Shown: positions 1 through 7,688 of the stretch, piece after piece
How positions within the stretch are numbered: position 1 is the first letter of the stretch
Layout of the letters: each line of letters begins with the position of its first letter
Assembly: GCA_016875715.1 (NCBI GenBank)
Contig: VGOZ01000014.1
Span: forward strand, 1-51,449
From: Chloroflexota bacterium
GTDB taxonomy: Bacteria > Chloroflexota > UBA6077 > FW602-bin22
DNA length: 51,449 nt
Direction of reading: 5' to 3'
Translations under genes and position numbers: made by a program
The notes under the pieces: model-generated
The model's database searches: none
The model's input: only the letters and a program-made list of their open reading frames with translations
Told to the model about the DNA's origin: nothing

Positions 1-132
1 GGAAGGCTGATTCTCGGTCGCACCTGCCGCTCCGCCACTGCGTCGATCCAGGGTCGACGCGGTCGCACCCGGAGCCATCAGTCGGTCGTCGCGGAAGTCA
101 AGTGGACGTCACGGCCAGGGCCCTGCGTGCCG

Positions 133-168
133 GAGGACCGAGGATGCGTCGACGCATCCTCGGTCCTC
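133..168. terminator. 36-bp perfect palindrome, probable terminator
   Basis: Bases 133-150 are the exact reverse complement of 151-168. As RNA this folds into a 16-bp stem closed by a TCGA loop. On the + strand it is followed by TTAGCG, a weak U-tract at best. It could end a gene entering from the left; a protein-binding palindrome is the alternative. Confidence 0.4.
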
Positions 169-324
169 TTAGCGTATCGTGATTACTGTACTCGTGATAA
201 TGTTGAACGTGACCGTCGCCTCATAACTCCTGGCGCGGTCTCGCGCGGCGGCAGGGAGCAGCGTCGCCTGTGCACGGTCAACTGTCGCTGCGGTGTCTCC
301 CGTCGCCGCCCAGCACAGAACCGG

Positions 325-360
325 CCCGGGGAGATCGGCCTCCACGCCGGTCTCCCCGGG
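325..360 (-). terminator. Hairpin downstream of the AOR operon
   Basis: Bases 325-338 pair with 347-360 (CCCGGGGAGA/TCTCCCCGGG plus four more pairs, one of them G-U) around an 8-nt loop. It lies about 60 bp past the stop of the leftward oxidoreductase operon. There is no T-tract, so termination is inferred from position and stem strength only. Confidence 0.4.
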
Positions 361-418
361 TAGGCCGCGCCCCCCCCCGATTGCCGGCGCTTTGCCGGCG
401 ACACGGACAGGAGGTGGT

Positions 419-2245
419 CTACTCCTCGACGTGCTCGGGGCCGGTACCGCGCGCGCCGACGAGTACGCGCCTACCGGTCGGGATCTTCGCGCCCAGGAAC
501 CCGGCGTAGGCGCGCAGGTCGTGGCTATCGAGCGTTTCGGCCAGCGGGATTCCGGTCGTCTTCTCCCAGCCGTGCTTCTCGTAGTACGCCTCCGTCTCGG
601 CCGCGATCTGCTCGCGGGTCAGGACCTTGTTCGAGAGGGGCCCCTTCCGGATCGGCTCGTGGATTCGTGGCGGGAAGACGTCGTCCTTGCGTGAGAGGCC
701 CTCGCGCAGATTGAACAGCCGCGCCATCGTCAGGCCGCGACTCGACTGCTCTTCGAGCTCTGCCTGACTCGTCTCCCACCCTGTGGCGCCATTGAGAAGG
801 CGCGCAACCCGCTGCTCGTCGTACTGGAGGAACTGGCACAGGCCCACCGTGTTCCGGTTGCTCGTGCGATGGTGCGCTGCGCCGGTGTGGTCGCCTCCCG
901 TCGGCGTGACCGGATAGTTGAGGCGCATGGCCTCCATGGCCCGCGGATCGTGCATCGCCATCTCGAGGCCTTTGATGTGCACGACGTAGTTCTCGGTGTC
1001 GCGGCCGATCTTGCGCGCGGCCCGAAGCGCGCCCTCGGCGAGGACATCGCCGAACCCTTCGCGCCGGGCAACGAGCGGGATGAGATCATTGAGAAGGATC
1101 CCATCACCCCACTTGAATTCCAGACCGCCCGTGTCCTCCGGTGTGAGGAGTCCGAGTTCAAAACACTCCATCGCCCACGCGACCGTGCAGCCGAAACTGA
1201 TGGAATCCATCCCGACCAGATTGAGCCACTGGTTCGCCTTGCAGACCTGAACGAGATCGTCGACGCCGACGTTCGTGCCAATTGCCCCGATCGTCTCGTA
1301 CTCTGGCCCGCCGAACTCGGGGCGTACCTCGTGAGAATCGATCTTCACGCGCTTCTTGCAGCGGACGCTACAGGCGTAGCACCCGTCCATCTTCACGCGG
1401 ACGGTGCTCGCGATCGTCTTGGCGTCGATCTTCTGAACCCGCTCGACCGAATCCCACTGCCCATCACGGAAGTTGAAGGCGATCAGGTGCCCTTCCATCT
1501 GCTTCGCGGCCAAAGCGGCGCCGGTGCCGAAGTGGTGGAAGTTGTAGTGGACCTCATCCATCGTCGAAGAGACCCATTTGGCGGTCTCTTTGTGTGCCTC
1601 GCTGTTCGCCATAGGCACCATGCGCTTGCCGCGCACCGCGATCGCCTTGAGGTTCTTCGACCCCATCACGGCGCCGAGCCCGGTACGCCCGGCGATCTCG
1701 TTCAGGTCGTTGGCGATGCACGCGTAGCGGACGAGATTCTCCCCGGCAATGCCGCACTGCGCGATGCGAATCCACCGGTCGCCGTGATCCTCGCGGATTC
1801 GCGTCTCGACATCGTCGGTCAGACGGCCCCACAGATGGCCGGCATCCCGGATCTCCACGCTCTGGTCGTTGATCCAGAGGTACACCGGGTGGCTCGCCTT
1901 TCCCTTGACGACGATGCCATCCCAGCCCGCCTTCTTGAGTTCGGCACCCCAGAATCCGCCCGCCTCCGATTCGCCGAACCCACCCGTGATCGGCGACTTC
2001 GCGCCCACCGAGTGGCGCCCCGCGCCGGGCACCGGAGTCCCCGTGAGAGGACCGAGCGCAAAGATCAGGCGGTTCTGTGCGTCGAACGCGTCGATCCCAG
2101 CGGGCGTCTCGTCCAGCAGGTAGTGCGCGATCATGGCGCGGCCGCCCATGTGCTTCCGGTAGAAGCCCTCACCCGGCTCCTCGACCCGGGTCGTCCCATT
2201 CGTCAGGTCGACGTGCAGCACGCGATTCCAGTATCCCGTCGGCAT
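419..2245 (-). CDS. Aldehyde:ferredoxin oxidoreductase family protein (W/Mo-bis-pterin)
   Basis: 608 aa, full length for the AOR family, whose members oxidise aldehydes to acids with a bis-pterin tungsten (or Mo) centre and one [4Fe-4S] cluster, passing electrons to ferredoxin. The N-terminal beta-rich cofactor domain (about 1-210) ends with the family block GRTGLGAVMGSKNLK (187-200). The cluster ligands are visible as CYACSVRC (C289, C292, C296) and a distal Cys at 470 in TVGLC. ATG at 2245 overlaps the stop of the upstream carrier gene (TGATG) behind a GGAGGGGGG Shine-Dalgarno. It is last in a three-gene operon with a sugar isomerase-like and a ThiS/MoaD-like gene. The substrate cannot be read from sequence. 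Confidence 0.9.
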   Translation of the reverse strand: MPTGYWNRVLHVDLTNGTTRVEEPGEGFYRKHMGGRAMIAHYLLDETPAGIDAFDAQNRLIFALGPLTGTPVPGAGRHSVGAKSPITGGFGESEAGGFWGAELKKAGWDGIVVKGKASHPVYLWINDQSVEIRDAGHLWGRLTDDVETRIREDHGDRWIRIAQCGIAGENLVRYACIANDLNEIAGRTGLGAVMGSKNLKAIAVRGKRMVPMANSEAHKETAKWVSSTMDEVHYNFHHFGTGAALAAKQMEGHLIAFNFRDGQWDSVERVQKIDAKTIASTVRVKMDGCYACSVRCKKRVKIDSHEVRPEFGGPEYETIGAIGTNVGVDDLVQVCKANQWLNLVGMDSISFGCTVAWAMECFELGLLTPEDTGGLEFKWGDGILLNDLIPLVARREGFGDVLAEGALRAARKIGRDTENYVVHIKGLEMAMHDPRAMEAMRLNYPVTPTGGDHTGAAHHRTSNRNTVGLCQFLQYDEQRVARLLNGATGWETSQAELEEQSSRGLTMARLFNLREGLSRKDDVFPPRIHEPIRKGPLSNKVLTREQIAAETEAYYEKHGWEKTTGIPLAETLDSHDLRAYAGFLGAKIPTGRRVLVGARGTGPEHVEE

Positions 2246-2484
2246 CAGGCTCCCCCCTCCATCGGTGTGAGAATAAGGACTTCATCACCATCGCGCAGCA
2301 CGGCGCCTTCGCTGGCGAGTTCGCCGTTGACGCCGAACGTCACCTTCATCGCAGGATCGATACCGATCTCCCGTACGAGATCCGCGATCGAAGTTCCCTC
2401 GAGCAACTCCGCCTCGAAGGGGTCCGGTCGCCCGCGCCGGTAGCGATGGACGTCGCCGTGCAGACTGACCCGCACGCGGATCAC
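2245..2484 (-). CDS. ThiS/MoaD-like beta-grasp sulfur carrier
   Basis: 79 aa. A ubiquitin-like beta-grasp carrier, probably supplying sulfur for the pterin dithiolene of the neighbouring AOR. The pattern is a beta-hairpin N-terminus, a central GTSIADLVREIGI helix, then the NGELA and LRDGDEVLILTP blocks typical of MoaD/ThiS. I chose GTG 2484 because it overlaps the preceding stop by 4 nt (GTGA) and leaves a family-sized protein; the open frame extends further upstream but that part is not conserved. Oddity: the C-terminus is MEGGA, one residue past the Gly-Gly that must be free for activation. Removal of the extra Ala, or a non-classical use, would be needed. Confidence 0.75.
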   Translation of the reverse strand: MIRVRVSLHGDVHRYRRGRPDPFEAELLEGTSIADLVREIGIDPAMKVTFGVNGELASEGAVLRDGDEVLILTPMEGGA

Positions 2485-3326
2485 GGTGGCCACCACGAGT
2501 AGTCGCGCTCCGGCTCCGGTGGAGGATCCGGCTCGGCGGCGACGCGAGCGCTCACGGCGCGGAGGTACGCGGCCGCGTCGGCGGCATCGCGTTCGTAGGT
2601 CGACCCCTCGCGCACGGTCCAGGACTCGACGGACACTCGCCCGTCGTAGCCGGCACGACGGAGCGCGCGAAAGAAAGCCACCTGAGTCCACGCTTGATCG
2701 GGCATCGGAAAGAGTCGGCGCGGCCCGGATGTGTGGGTGTGACCGAGAAGCGCCCCGGCCCGGTCAAGATGGCTCAGCGGTTCGGACTGGAGCGACATAT
2801 GGAAGAAGTCGGCCAGGCAGAGGATCTCGGACCTCCCCGTGGAGCGGGCGAGAAGCGCCGCATCGGTCACGTAGGAGAGGACGTTGCATTCTCCCGGATT
2901 GATCGGTTCGATCACGCACCGCGCCGCGACCTGCGCGACGGTGTCCGCGATCAGGTGCGCCGCCCGTTCGATCTGCTCGTAGGCGCGCGAGAGCGGCCAT
3001 CCTTCGGGGACGCTCTTCGACATCGGGCTTCCCCAGTTGAAGGTATCGACACCGATCTCCGCGCCCCGCTCCACCATCGTCTCGATGTACGCGCGCGTGC
3101 GCTCCCAGTCGACGTTCGGACCGACGAACCGCGCCTCGCCGCCGATGAAGCCGGCCAGGTTGGTGATGCGCGCGCCGGTCTCGGCGATCTCACGGCGGCG
3201 CGCACCCCACGCCGCTTGACCCTCCAGCGGAAGGAGCAGAGCGCCCATGATCTCGACGTAGTCGTATCCCCACGTCGCGGCACGAGCGATGCCCTCCAGA
3301 TGGCCGGTGACGAGGCCGATACGCAC
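2481..3326 (-). CDS. Sugar phosphate isomerase/epimerase-like TIM-barrel protein
   Basis: 281 aa, AP-endonuclease-2/xylose-isomerase-like TIM barrel. Candidate metal-binding residues sit at the ends of strands: Glu in VIEPIN, Asp/His in ADFFHM, His in GHTHTSG and Glu in VSVESW. Such proteins isomerise or epimerise sugars, inositols or hydroxy-acids; the substrate is unknown. It is first in the operon with the ThiS-like and AOR genes, so it may make or remove an aldehyde handled by the AOR (inference). The GTG start at 3326 lies 6 nt after a TAAAGT -10 element, so the operon mRNA may be leaderless. Confidence 0.8.
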   Translation of the reverse strand: MRIGLVTGHLEGIARAATWGYDYVEIMGALLLPLEGQAAWGARRREIAETGARITNLAGFIGGEARFVGPNVDWERTRAYIETMVERGAEIGVDTFNWGSPMSKSVPEGWPLSRAYEQIERAAHLIADTVAQVAARCVIEPINPGECNVLSYVTDAALLARSTGRSEILCLADFFHMSLQSEPLSHLDRAGALLGHTHTSGPRRLFPMPDQAWTQVAFFRALRRAGYDGRVSVESWTVREGSTYERDAADAAAYLRAVSARVAAEPDPPPEPERDYSWWPP

Positions 3327-3332
3327 CGAATC

Positions 3333-3338
3333 ACTTTA
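3333..3338 (-). promoter_or_regulatory. -10 element of the isomerase-AOR operon (leaderless type)
   Basis: TAAAGT on the minus strand ends 6 nt before the GTG at 3326, which puts the expected transcription start on or next to the start codon. No convincing -35 hexamer was found. Confidence 0.5.
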
Positions 3339-3386
3339 GTGAGGCGTGCGCCGGCGTCGGAAGGTGGTGACGCCGCCGATCATAGA

Positions 3387-3415
3387 GAGACAAGATCAGG
3401 TCACAGCGGTAGAAT
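3387..3415 (+). promoter_or_regulatory. Promoter of the SCO1664-family gene (leaderless type)
   Basis: GAGACA (3387-3392), a 17-bp spacer and TAGAAT (3410-3415). The ATG at 3424 follows after 8 nt, so transcription should begin at or just before the start codon. Confidence 0.65.
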
Positions 3416-3423
3416 CCGGGTTC

Positions 3424-4260
3424 ATGGCGCGCCGCCGCCAGCGCCGGCACTCTGACGACGATGAGCCATCGGACGCCGTGGACGATTCGCCCCCGCCGGG
3501 GGCGCGCCTCCACCCTGAGGAACTGCCCCTGACCGCGCGAGAGGCCGACGATCCCTCCGTGCTTCCCCTCCTGGCAGAAGGGGAGATCGTTGCTATTCGG
3601 CCCATCCCTTCCGGATCGAACTACAGCTTCTACCTCTATCTGGACGTCGGACGCGGGCGCGCGCTGAAGACGGTCTATAAGCCGCGCCGCGGAGAAGCAC
3701 CGCTGTGGGACTTCCCCAGCGGAACGCTCTACCAGCGCGAATACGCGGCGTTCCTGGTGGCCGGGGCGCTCGGCATGGGGTTCATCCCCCCCACGGTCAT
3801 ACGCGATGGTCCGCACGGGCCGGGCACCGTTCAACTCCACGTCGAGGCGGACGAGCGCGCGGAGTATTTCGCGTTCCGTGGCGCCCATCTGGCCGCCCTG
3901 AGGCCGATCGCGCTGTTCGACGTCATCACGAACAATGCCGACCGCAAGGCCACCCACTGCATCCTCGATCGGCGGGGTCGTGTCTGGGGAATCGATCACG
4001 GCCTATGTTTTAACGTCGTCCCAAAGTTGCGAACGGTCATCTGGGAGTTCTGCGGGGAGCTCATCCCGGACGCGCTCCTCGAGTGCCTCAGCGCGATTGT
4101 GGGCGAAGCGGGTGCCCGCCGACGGCTCGCCCGCACGCTCGAACCCCATCTTCACCCGGCCGAGATCGAGGCGTTCTTCGTGCGCGTCGAGCGGGTCGCG
4201 GCACGCGGGGAGTTCCCTACGCTCGATCCTTACCGAAACATCCCGCGAGGATTCTGGTGA
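3424..4260 (+). CDS. SCO1664-family (TIGR03843) kinase-fold protein
   Basis: 278 aa from ATG 3424. Resembles the SCO1664/TIGR03843 family, which has a reduced PI3/4-kinase-like fold and no settled function. Visible: a Lys in the ALKTVYKPRRGE strand (candidate nucleotide-binding Lys), a catalytic-loop-like segment FDVITNNADRKATHC, and a metal-binding Asp in WGIDHGLCF. The N-terminal about 50 residues are Arg/Asp-rich and probably disordered. I chose ATG 3424 over the in-frame GTG 3346 because a good promoter ends 8 nt before it. It is a single gene, divergent from the AOR operon. Confidence 0.75.
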   Translation: MARRRQRRHSDDDEPSDAVDDSPPPGARLHPEELPLTAREADDPSVLPLLAEGEIVAIRPIPSGSNYSFYLYLDVGRGRALKTVYKPRRGEAPLWDFPSGTLYQREYAAFLVAGALGMGFIPPTVIRDGPHGPGTVQLHVEADERAEYFAFRGAHLAALRPIALFDVITNNADRKATHCILDRRGRVWGIDHGLCFNVVPKLRTVIWEFCGELIPDALLECLSAIVGEAGARRRLARTLEPHLHPAEIEAFFVRVERVAARGEFPTLDPYRNIPRGFW

Positions 4261-4291
4261 CGCCGCGGGCGCGAAAAGGCTGCCACCCCGT

Positions 4292-4543
4292 TCAACGCGA
4301 GGCGGCACCCGCCTCTCCCGCCACGTCTCCTCGGCGGGTGACCCGGTTGCAGGTCGCACAGTAGCGCGCATCGGGGTGCCACGGTTCGACCGGCGCGGTA
4401 TCGCGCCGATCTCCGCAGACGGGGCAGATCTGATCGTCATCCTTGCGCGCGGCGGCGATGAGGAGCACGTAGACCAGAACGATCACGAGGACGGCCGCGA
4501 GCGCAGTAGGGATGCGGATGTCTTCCATGCCAATTGGCGGCAT
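4292..4543 (-). CDS. Small membrane-anchored zinc-ribbon protein
   Basis: 83 aa. One transmembrane helix (about 12-32, TALAAVLVIVLVYVLLIAAA) is followed by a cytoplasmic or exported zinc ribbon: CPVC (residues 40-43) and CATC 22 residues on. Function unknown; such ribbons often mediate protein contacts. GGAGG stands 7 nt before the ATG at 4543, supporting that start. The gene has its own TAGAAT promoter upstream, is convergent with the SCO1664-family gene (31-bp gap) and lies downstream of the peptidase gene on the same strand. Confidence 0.7.
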   Translation of the reverse strand: MPPIGMEDIRIPTALAAVLVIVLVYVLLIAAARKDDDQICPVCGDRRDTAPVEPWHPDARYCATCNRVTRRGDVAGEAGAASR

Positions 4544-4577
4544 CGACGAACCTCCGGGGTTGCGCGTGAGTCCGGGG

Positions 4578-4583
4578 ATTCTA
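4578..4583 (-). promoter_or_regulatory. -10 element upstream of the zinc-ribbon gene
   Basis: TAGAAT on the minus strand, 34 nt before ATG 4543. Unlike many neighbours this unit has a leader with a GGAGG site. Confidence 0.45.
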
Positions 4584-4611
4584 CGCGGTTGCCGGCGGCG
4601 ACGGGGACCCG

Positions 4612-6576
4612 TCAGGCCGCCTCAGGTGGGGGATCCTTCTCGGTGAGCAGGCCGGCCTCGCGCGCGAGGTCGCCCGCGTTGGCGATCGTGATCTCGCCCG
4701 CACGCGCCCACGGAACGTCGACCTTCCACAGTTGAAGTACCGCTCGCTGACAGCGGACGACGATCGCGTGTTCTGTCTGCGCGGTCGCCACCGGCAGGCC
4801 GTACCGATCGATATGGTCTGCGACGGAGAAATAGCGCGCTCGTAGGCGTGCATCCACGTCCAGGAACGCGATCCGCCGTGCGACGACGTCCGCCCACGAC
4901 AAGCCGGTATCGGGCGAAGGATCGGTCGGCCGCGGCGTCATACGATGCACGAGGAGCCAGTCATCCCGACCTGCCTCCGAGAGCCGATCGAGGACGTTGA
5001 CGAACGCGACTCGGCCATGTTCGGGACGCCACTGGAGGATCGCTTTCTGGAACGCCTGCACGGTGAAGCCGTCCAGGATGAATCGGCCACTGATCGGATA
5101 TCCTAGGGCCTCGATGCCTCCTAGGCGTTCGAATTCTGAGAGGAGGCTCACGCCATCGCGGTTGCTGACCGTGAAGCGTCCCGCCGCGGTGAAGATTCGA
5201 TCGTCCGGACTGCCGCGGGCCGCGTCACGGAAGAAGCCCTGGCGCAGGTGGATGGTCTCTGGCCCGCCGTATCGCTCGAGAGTCGCAAGCAAGGTGGCGC
5301 CAGTGGCCAGGCCGTTCTGGTGGGTGCGGGTATAGGAGCTCAGAGCCGCCCAGAAGACATCATCGCCGAGGTGCTGGCGAACGCGATCGAGATAAAGGGC
5401 GCCGCGCCGGTACACCGTCGCAAAGTAGGGGCTCCCATCGGCCTCGAAGTCGTAGATGGTGCTGTCGACCGGCCTCGCGCCGAATCGCGTCTCCTCGGCC
5501 TGCACTCGGGCGAGGAATGCGCGCCAGCGCGCCGCACCCACCAACGGGTGCCGCTCGATGAAGAACCGCTCGGCCAGAAAGGTGGCGAGGGCCTCATCGA
5601 CCCAGGGTTCCCGCACCTGATCGCTGCCGACAAGGCTGTAGTGCCACTCGTGCGCGACCTCGTGCGCTACGAGGTAGTCGAGGCTGGAACCAGGCCCGAC
5701 TCCGATCTGTCCGGCACCGCGTCCGATGAAGACGATTCCGGAGAACTCCTGACCGGACTGCGTCGCGGGTGAGCCGACCTCGGCAATGTGGAGCGGCCCG
5801 CTCGGGGCAATGCCGACGCGACTGTGGAGCCAGTCGGCGAACTCCGTCGCGGTAGCGATGTACGCTCGGCCGCTGGCGGCGTTCTCGGGCAGCGTCCAGG
5901 CCGTGATATCCATCCCGCCGCCACGCCCGTCCACGCGCGTGTAGCGGGTTGCGATGACCGCCGCGATGTCGCGTGCGTATTCCAGCCGCGTCGTGACCCT
6001 GCCGGGCATCCGGGACTGGACCGTGCCAGGTACGACGATCGTCCGATCTGGCGGAGCTTCGACTGTGAGGTCCACACGGGATGCCTCGACTGTCAGCGCA
6101 TCGCCAACGTCGATGAATCTGGCGCGGCGCCACCCGTGTGTATCCAGCGGGTACAGGAGAGCCTGCCAGAACCCCAGCGCCACTAGGCCGTCAGTCGATC
6201 CGAGCCTCAGGCCGCCCCCGCGCGGGATGGCGACCTGATACCTGAGCAACACCTCGGCGCTCGCACCGGGGCTGAGCCGCGGGACCGCGACCGAGAGATG
6301 GCTCCCCTCACGAGTGAAGGGAGCGGGGGAATCGCCCACCCAGGCCGAGAGATCGTAGACACGCGATCGTGCCCCCTGAGGAAGGACAAACTCGGCATTG
6401 GTCAAATCGATCGCCGAGCGGTTCTCGAAACGGACCCGGGTGGTGAGGGCGAGTCGATCGTTCGTAGCATCGAGGACCGCGTGGATGGTGTAGTGGTTGC
6501 GCTCCGCTGCGGCGACGGCGGCCGTGCCAACCGTCGCGATCGCGCACGCCAGAACGAACGCGACGCCGACTTTCAT
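4612..6576 (-). CDS. Secreted M1-like zinc metallopeptidase with duplicated C-terminal domain
   Basis: 654 aa. Signal peptide or anchor at 1-23, a beta-rich N-terminal domain (about 25-190), then a gluzincin catalytic domain with HEVAHEW (H305, E306, H309) and a third ligand E328 in WVDEALATF, i.e. HExxH-18-E as in M1 aminopeptidase relatives. The region from about 450 holds two related modules: one around GGIEALGYPISGRF / FQKAILQWRPE, the other around RYFSVADHIDRYGLPV / QRAVLQLWKVDVPWA. I recall this tail from secreted Chloroflexota proteins. Likely an extracytoplasmic peptidase; substrate unknown. The ATG at 6576 follows TAGAAT by 6 nt (leaderless). Divergent from the PAP2 gene. Confidence 0.8.
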   Translation of the reverse strand: MKVGVAFVLACAIATVGTAAVAAAERNHYTIHAVLDATNDRLALTTRVRFENRSAIDLTNAEFVLPQGARSRVYDLSAWVGDSPAPFTREGSHLSVAVPRLSPGASAEVLLRYQVAIPRGGGLRLGSTDGLVALGFWQALLYPLDTHGWRRARFIDVGDALTVEASRVDLTVEAPPDRTIVVPGTVQSRMPGRVTTRLEYARDIAAVIATRYTRVDGRGGGMDITAWTLPENAASGRAYIATATEFADWLHSRVGIAPSGPLHIAEVGSPATQSGQEFSGIVFIGRGAGQIGVGPGSSLDYLVAHEVAHEWHYSLVGSDQVREPWVDEALATFLAERFFIERHPLVGAARWRAFLARVQAEETRFGARPVDSTIYDFEADGSPYFATVYRRGALYLDRVRQHLGDDVFWAALSSYTRTHQNGLATGATLLATLERYGGPETIHLRQGFFRDAARGSPDDRIFTAAGRFTVSNRDGVSLLSEFERLGGIEALGYPISGRFILDGFTVQAFQKAILQWRPEHGRVAFVNVLDRLSEAGRDDWLLVHRMTPRPTDPSPDTGLSWADVVARRIAFLDVDARLRARYFSVADHIDRYGLPVATAQTEHAIVVRCQRAVLQLWKVDVPWARAGEITIANAGDLAREAGLLTEKDPPPEAA

Positions 6577-6582
6577 CCGTCG

Positions 6583-6588
6583 ATTCTA
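6583..6588 (-). promoter_or_regulatory. -10 element of the peptidase gene (leaderless type)
   Basis: TAGAAT on the minus strand, 6 nt before ATG 6576. No clear -35. Confidence 0.55.
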
Positions 6589-6611
6589 AGAACGGGTTGG
6601 CGGCGGGCTGT

Positions 6612-6617
6612 TATACC
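6612..6617 (+). promoter_or_regulatory. -10 element of the PAP2 gene (leaderless type)
   Basis: TATACC, 7 nt before GTG 6625. Only 23 bp separate it from the opposing peptidase -10, so the two promoters are back to back. Confidence 0.5.
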
Positions 6618-6624
6618 CGCTCCT

Positions 6625-7341
6625 GTGCGACGGGCGGGGGTTGCCTTTCTCCTGTTCTTCGCGCTCGGGACCGGGCTCGTGCACATTCGCGCGCTCGGGC
6701 CCTTCGATGCGTGGCTGATGGGGCTCATCCGGCAGTGGGTTTCACCTCAACTTGACCTCGTCGCGGGCATCCTCAACTACGTCGCCGCGGCGGAGACCAC
6801 CTTCGCGCTGGCCATAGTCTCCGCGCTGGCGCTCTGGCGCCTCGGAGTCCCGGCGATTACGGCCGCGGCGCCCCTCTTGTTCCTCGCGTCCGCGCCCGTC
6901 GAGTTCATCCTGAAGTTCACGGTCGATCAGCCGGTGCCCTCCGCTGACCTCTACCGACCCACGCTTCGCTATCTGCTGATCGGAGTCCCGACCATGCAGT
7001 CGTTTCCCAGCGGCCACTCGATCCGCATGGTGTTCATCGCGGTCACCGCGGTGGGAGCGATGGGATGGATCTCCGGACGGTGGGCGGGTGTCGGTCTGGC
7101 GTGTCTGCTGGTGCCCCTTGTCGCGCTGGCGGGTTGGACCCGTGCGTATCAGGGCCACCACTGGCCGACCGATGTCCTCGGGGGGTGGTTGCTGGGCGCG
7201 GGCCTGGCGCTCCTAGCCCTATCGGTTCTGCAGTCCTCTGGCCGCCGACGCCGGTCGACGCTCAGCCTTCCGCGTCGAGGAGGCGTGCCACGAGCGCCTC
7301 GGCCGGAATCTCATACTCACCCGCATCGATCCGTGCCTTGA
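6625..7341 (+). CDS. PAP2-family membrane phosphatase
   Basis: 238 aa from GTG 6625. Integral membrane lipid-phosphatase family (type 2 phosphatidic acid phosphatase, possibly undecaprenyl-pyrophosphate phosphatase). The acid-phosphatase signature is complete: KFTVDQPVP (motif 1 Lys), PSGHSIR (motif 2), and RAYQGHHWPTDVLGG (motif 3, Arg and catalytic His). About five to six hydrophobic helices. The open frame starts at 6298, but that part overlaps the peptidase antisense; GTG 6625 is preceded by a -10. The last 80 bp overlap the 3' end of the convergent FlgM-like gene, and the final about 30 residues (Arg/Pro-rich) look like read-through into antisense sequence. Confidence 0.85.
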   Translation: MRRAGVAFLLFFALGTGLVHIRALGPFDAWLMGLIRQWVSPQLDLVAGILNYVAAAETTFALAIVSALALWRLGVPAITAAAPLLFLASAPVEFILKFTVDQPVPSADLYRPTLRYLLIGVPTMQSFPSGHSIRMVFIAVTAVGAMGWISGRWAGVGLACLLVPLVALAGWTRAYQGHHWPTDVLGGWLLGAGLALLALSVLQSSGRRRRSTLSLPRRGGVPRAPRPESHTHPHRSVP

Positions 7342-7579
7342 TCGCGCTGACCAGTTGCTCGCGCAAGTCGGGGGAAGACCGGACGCTCGCCATTGCTCGG
7401 CCGAGGACGGCCGCGCGATCGGAGAGAACGACGTCATCCGCGCGTGGCGCGGGGCTCTCCTCGCTGGTCCCCGTGCCTTCAGACGCCCCGGTCGGAACCG
7501 CGACGCCCGCTTCACCTGCTCCACGCGTGCGGTTCCCATAGAGCCGGAGCAGGTCGCGCTGAATGGGATTCAAATTCAT
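7262..7579 (-). CDS. FlgM-like anti-sigma factor
   Basis: 105 aa from ATG 7579. The C-terminal half matches the FlgM family: VVLSDRAAVLGRAM, then SPDLREQLVSAIKARID and a final GEYEIPAEALVARLL, the two helices that bind sigma-28. The N-terminal half is Gly/Thr/Ala-rich and probably disordered, as in FlgM. An ATG at 7612 is possible, but the -10 TACAAT lies between the two ATGs, 6 nt before 7579, favouring the shorter form. No other flagellar gene is in the window, so it may act on another sigma factor or belong to a distant flagellar regulon. Its 3' end overlaps the PAP2 gene by 80 bp. Confidence 0.7.
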   Translation of the reverse strand: MNLNPIQRDLLRLYGNRTRGAGEAGVAVPTGASEGTGTSEESPAPRADDVVLSDRAAVLGRAMASVRSSPDLREQLVSAIKARIDAGEYEIPAEALVARLLDAEG

Positions 7580-7585
7580 CGTCGC

Positions 7586-7591
7586 ATTGTA
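7586..7591 (-). promoter_or_regulatory. -10 element of the FlgM-like gene (leaderless type)
   Basis: TACAAT on the minus strand, 6 nt before ATG 7579. Confidence 0.55.
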
Positions 7592-7667
7592 CCCTCGAGA
7601 GGTCTCTGACATTATCGGCCGTGCCCTGTTGGACCATTAGGGGAAATCGCTCCGTGCTCTGCGTTCT

Positions 7668-7673
7668 TATACT
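7668..7673 (+). promoter_or_regulatory. -10 element of the ABM-like gene
   Basis: TATACT, 15 nt before ATG 7689. No -35 or Shine-Dalgarno is evident. Confidence 0.4.
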
Positions 7674-7688
7674 TCTCGCTCGCCCGCT

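Larger units (their letters stand above)
1..418. other. Gene-free left edge with two hairpins
   Basis: No reading frame here resembles a known protein; the short open frames overlap one another and have no recognisable motif. The stretch holds a 36-bp perfect palindrome (133-168), a 14-bp-stem hairpin (325-360) and a run of nine C (370-378). It may include the tail of a gene lying beyond the left edge, but none of the three forward frames in 1-130 is recognisable. Confidence 0.6.

Noticed and set aside
127-694. Several short overlapping frames in the left-edge gap
   Set aside because: They overlap each other on both strands, carry the palindrome and hairpin within them, and show no motif.
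869-2443. 524-codon open frame on the + strand opposite the AOR gene
   Set aside because: No recognisable motif, Arg/Asp-rich composition typical of the antisense of GC-rich coding DNA, and it covers a clear AOR gene on the other strand.
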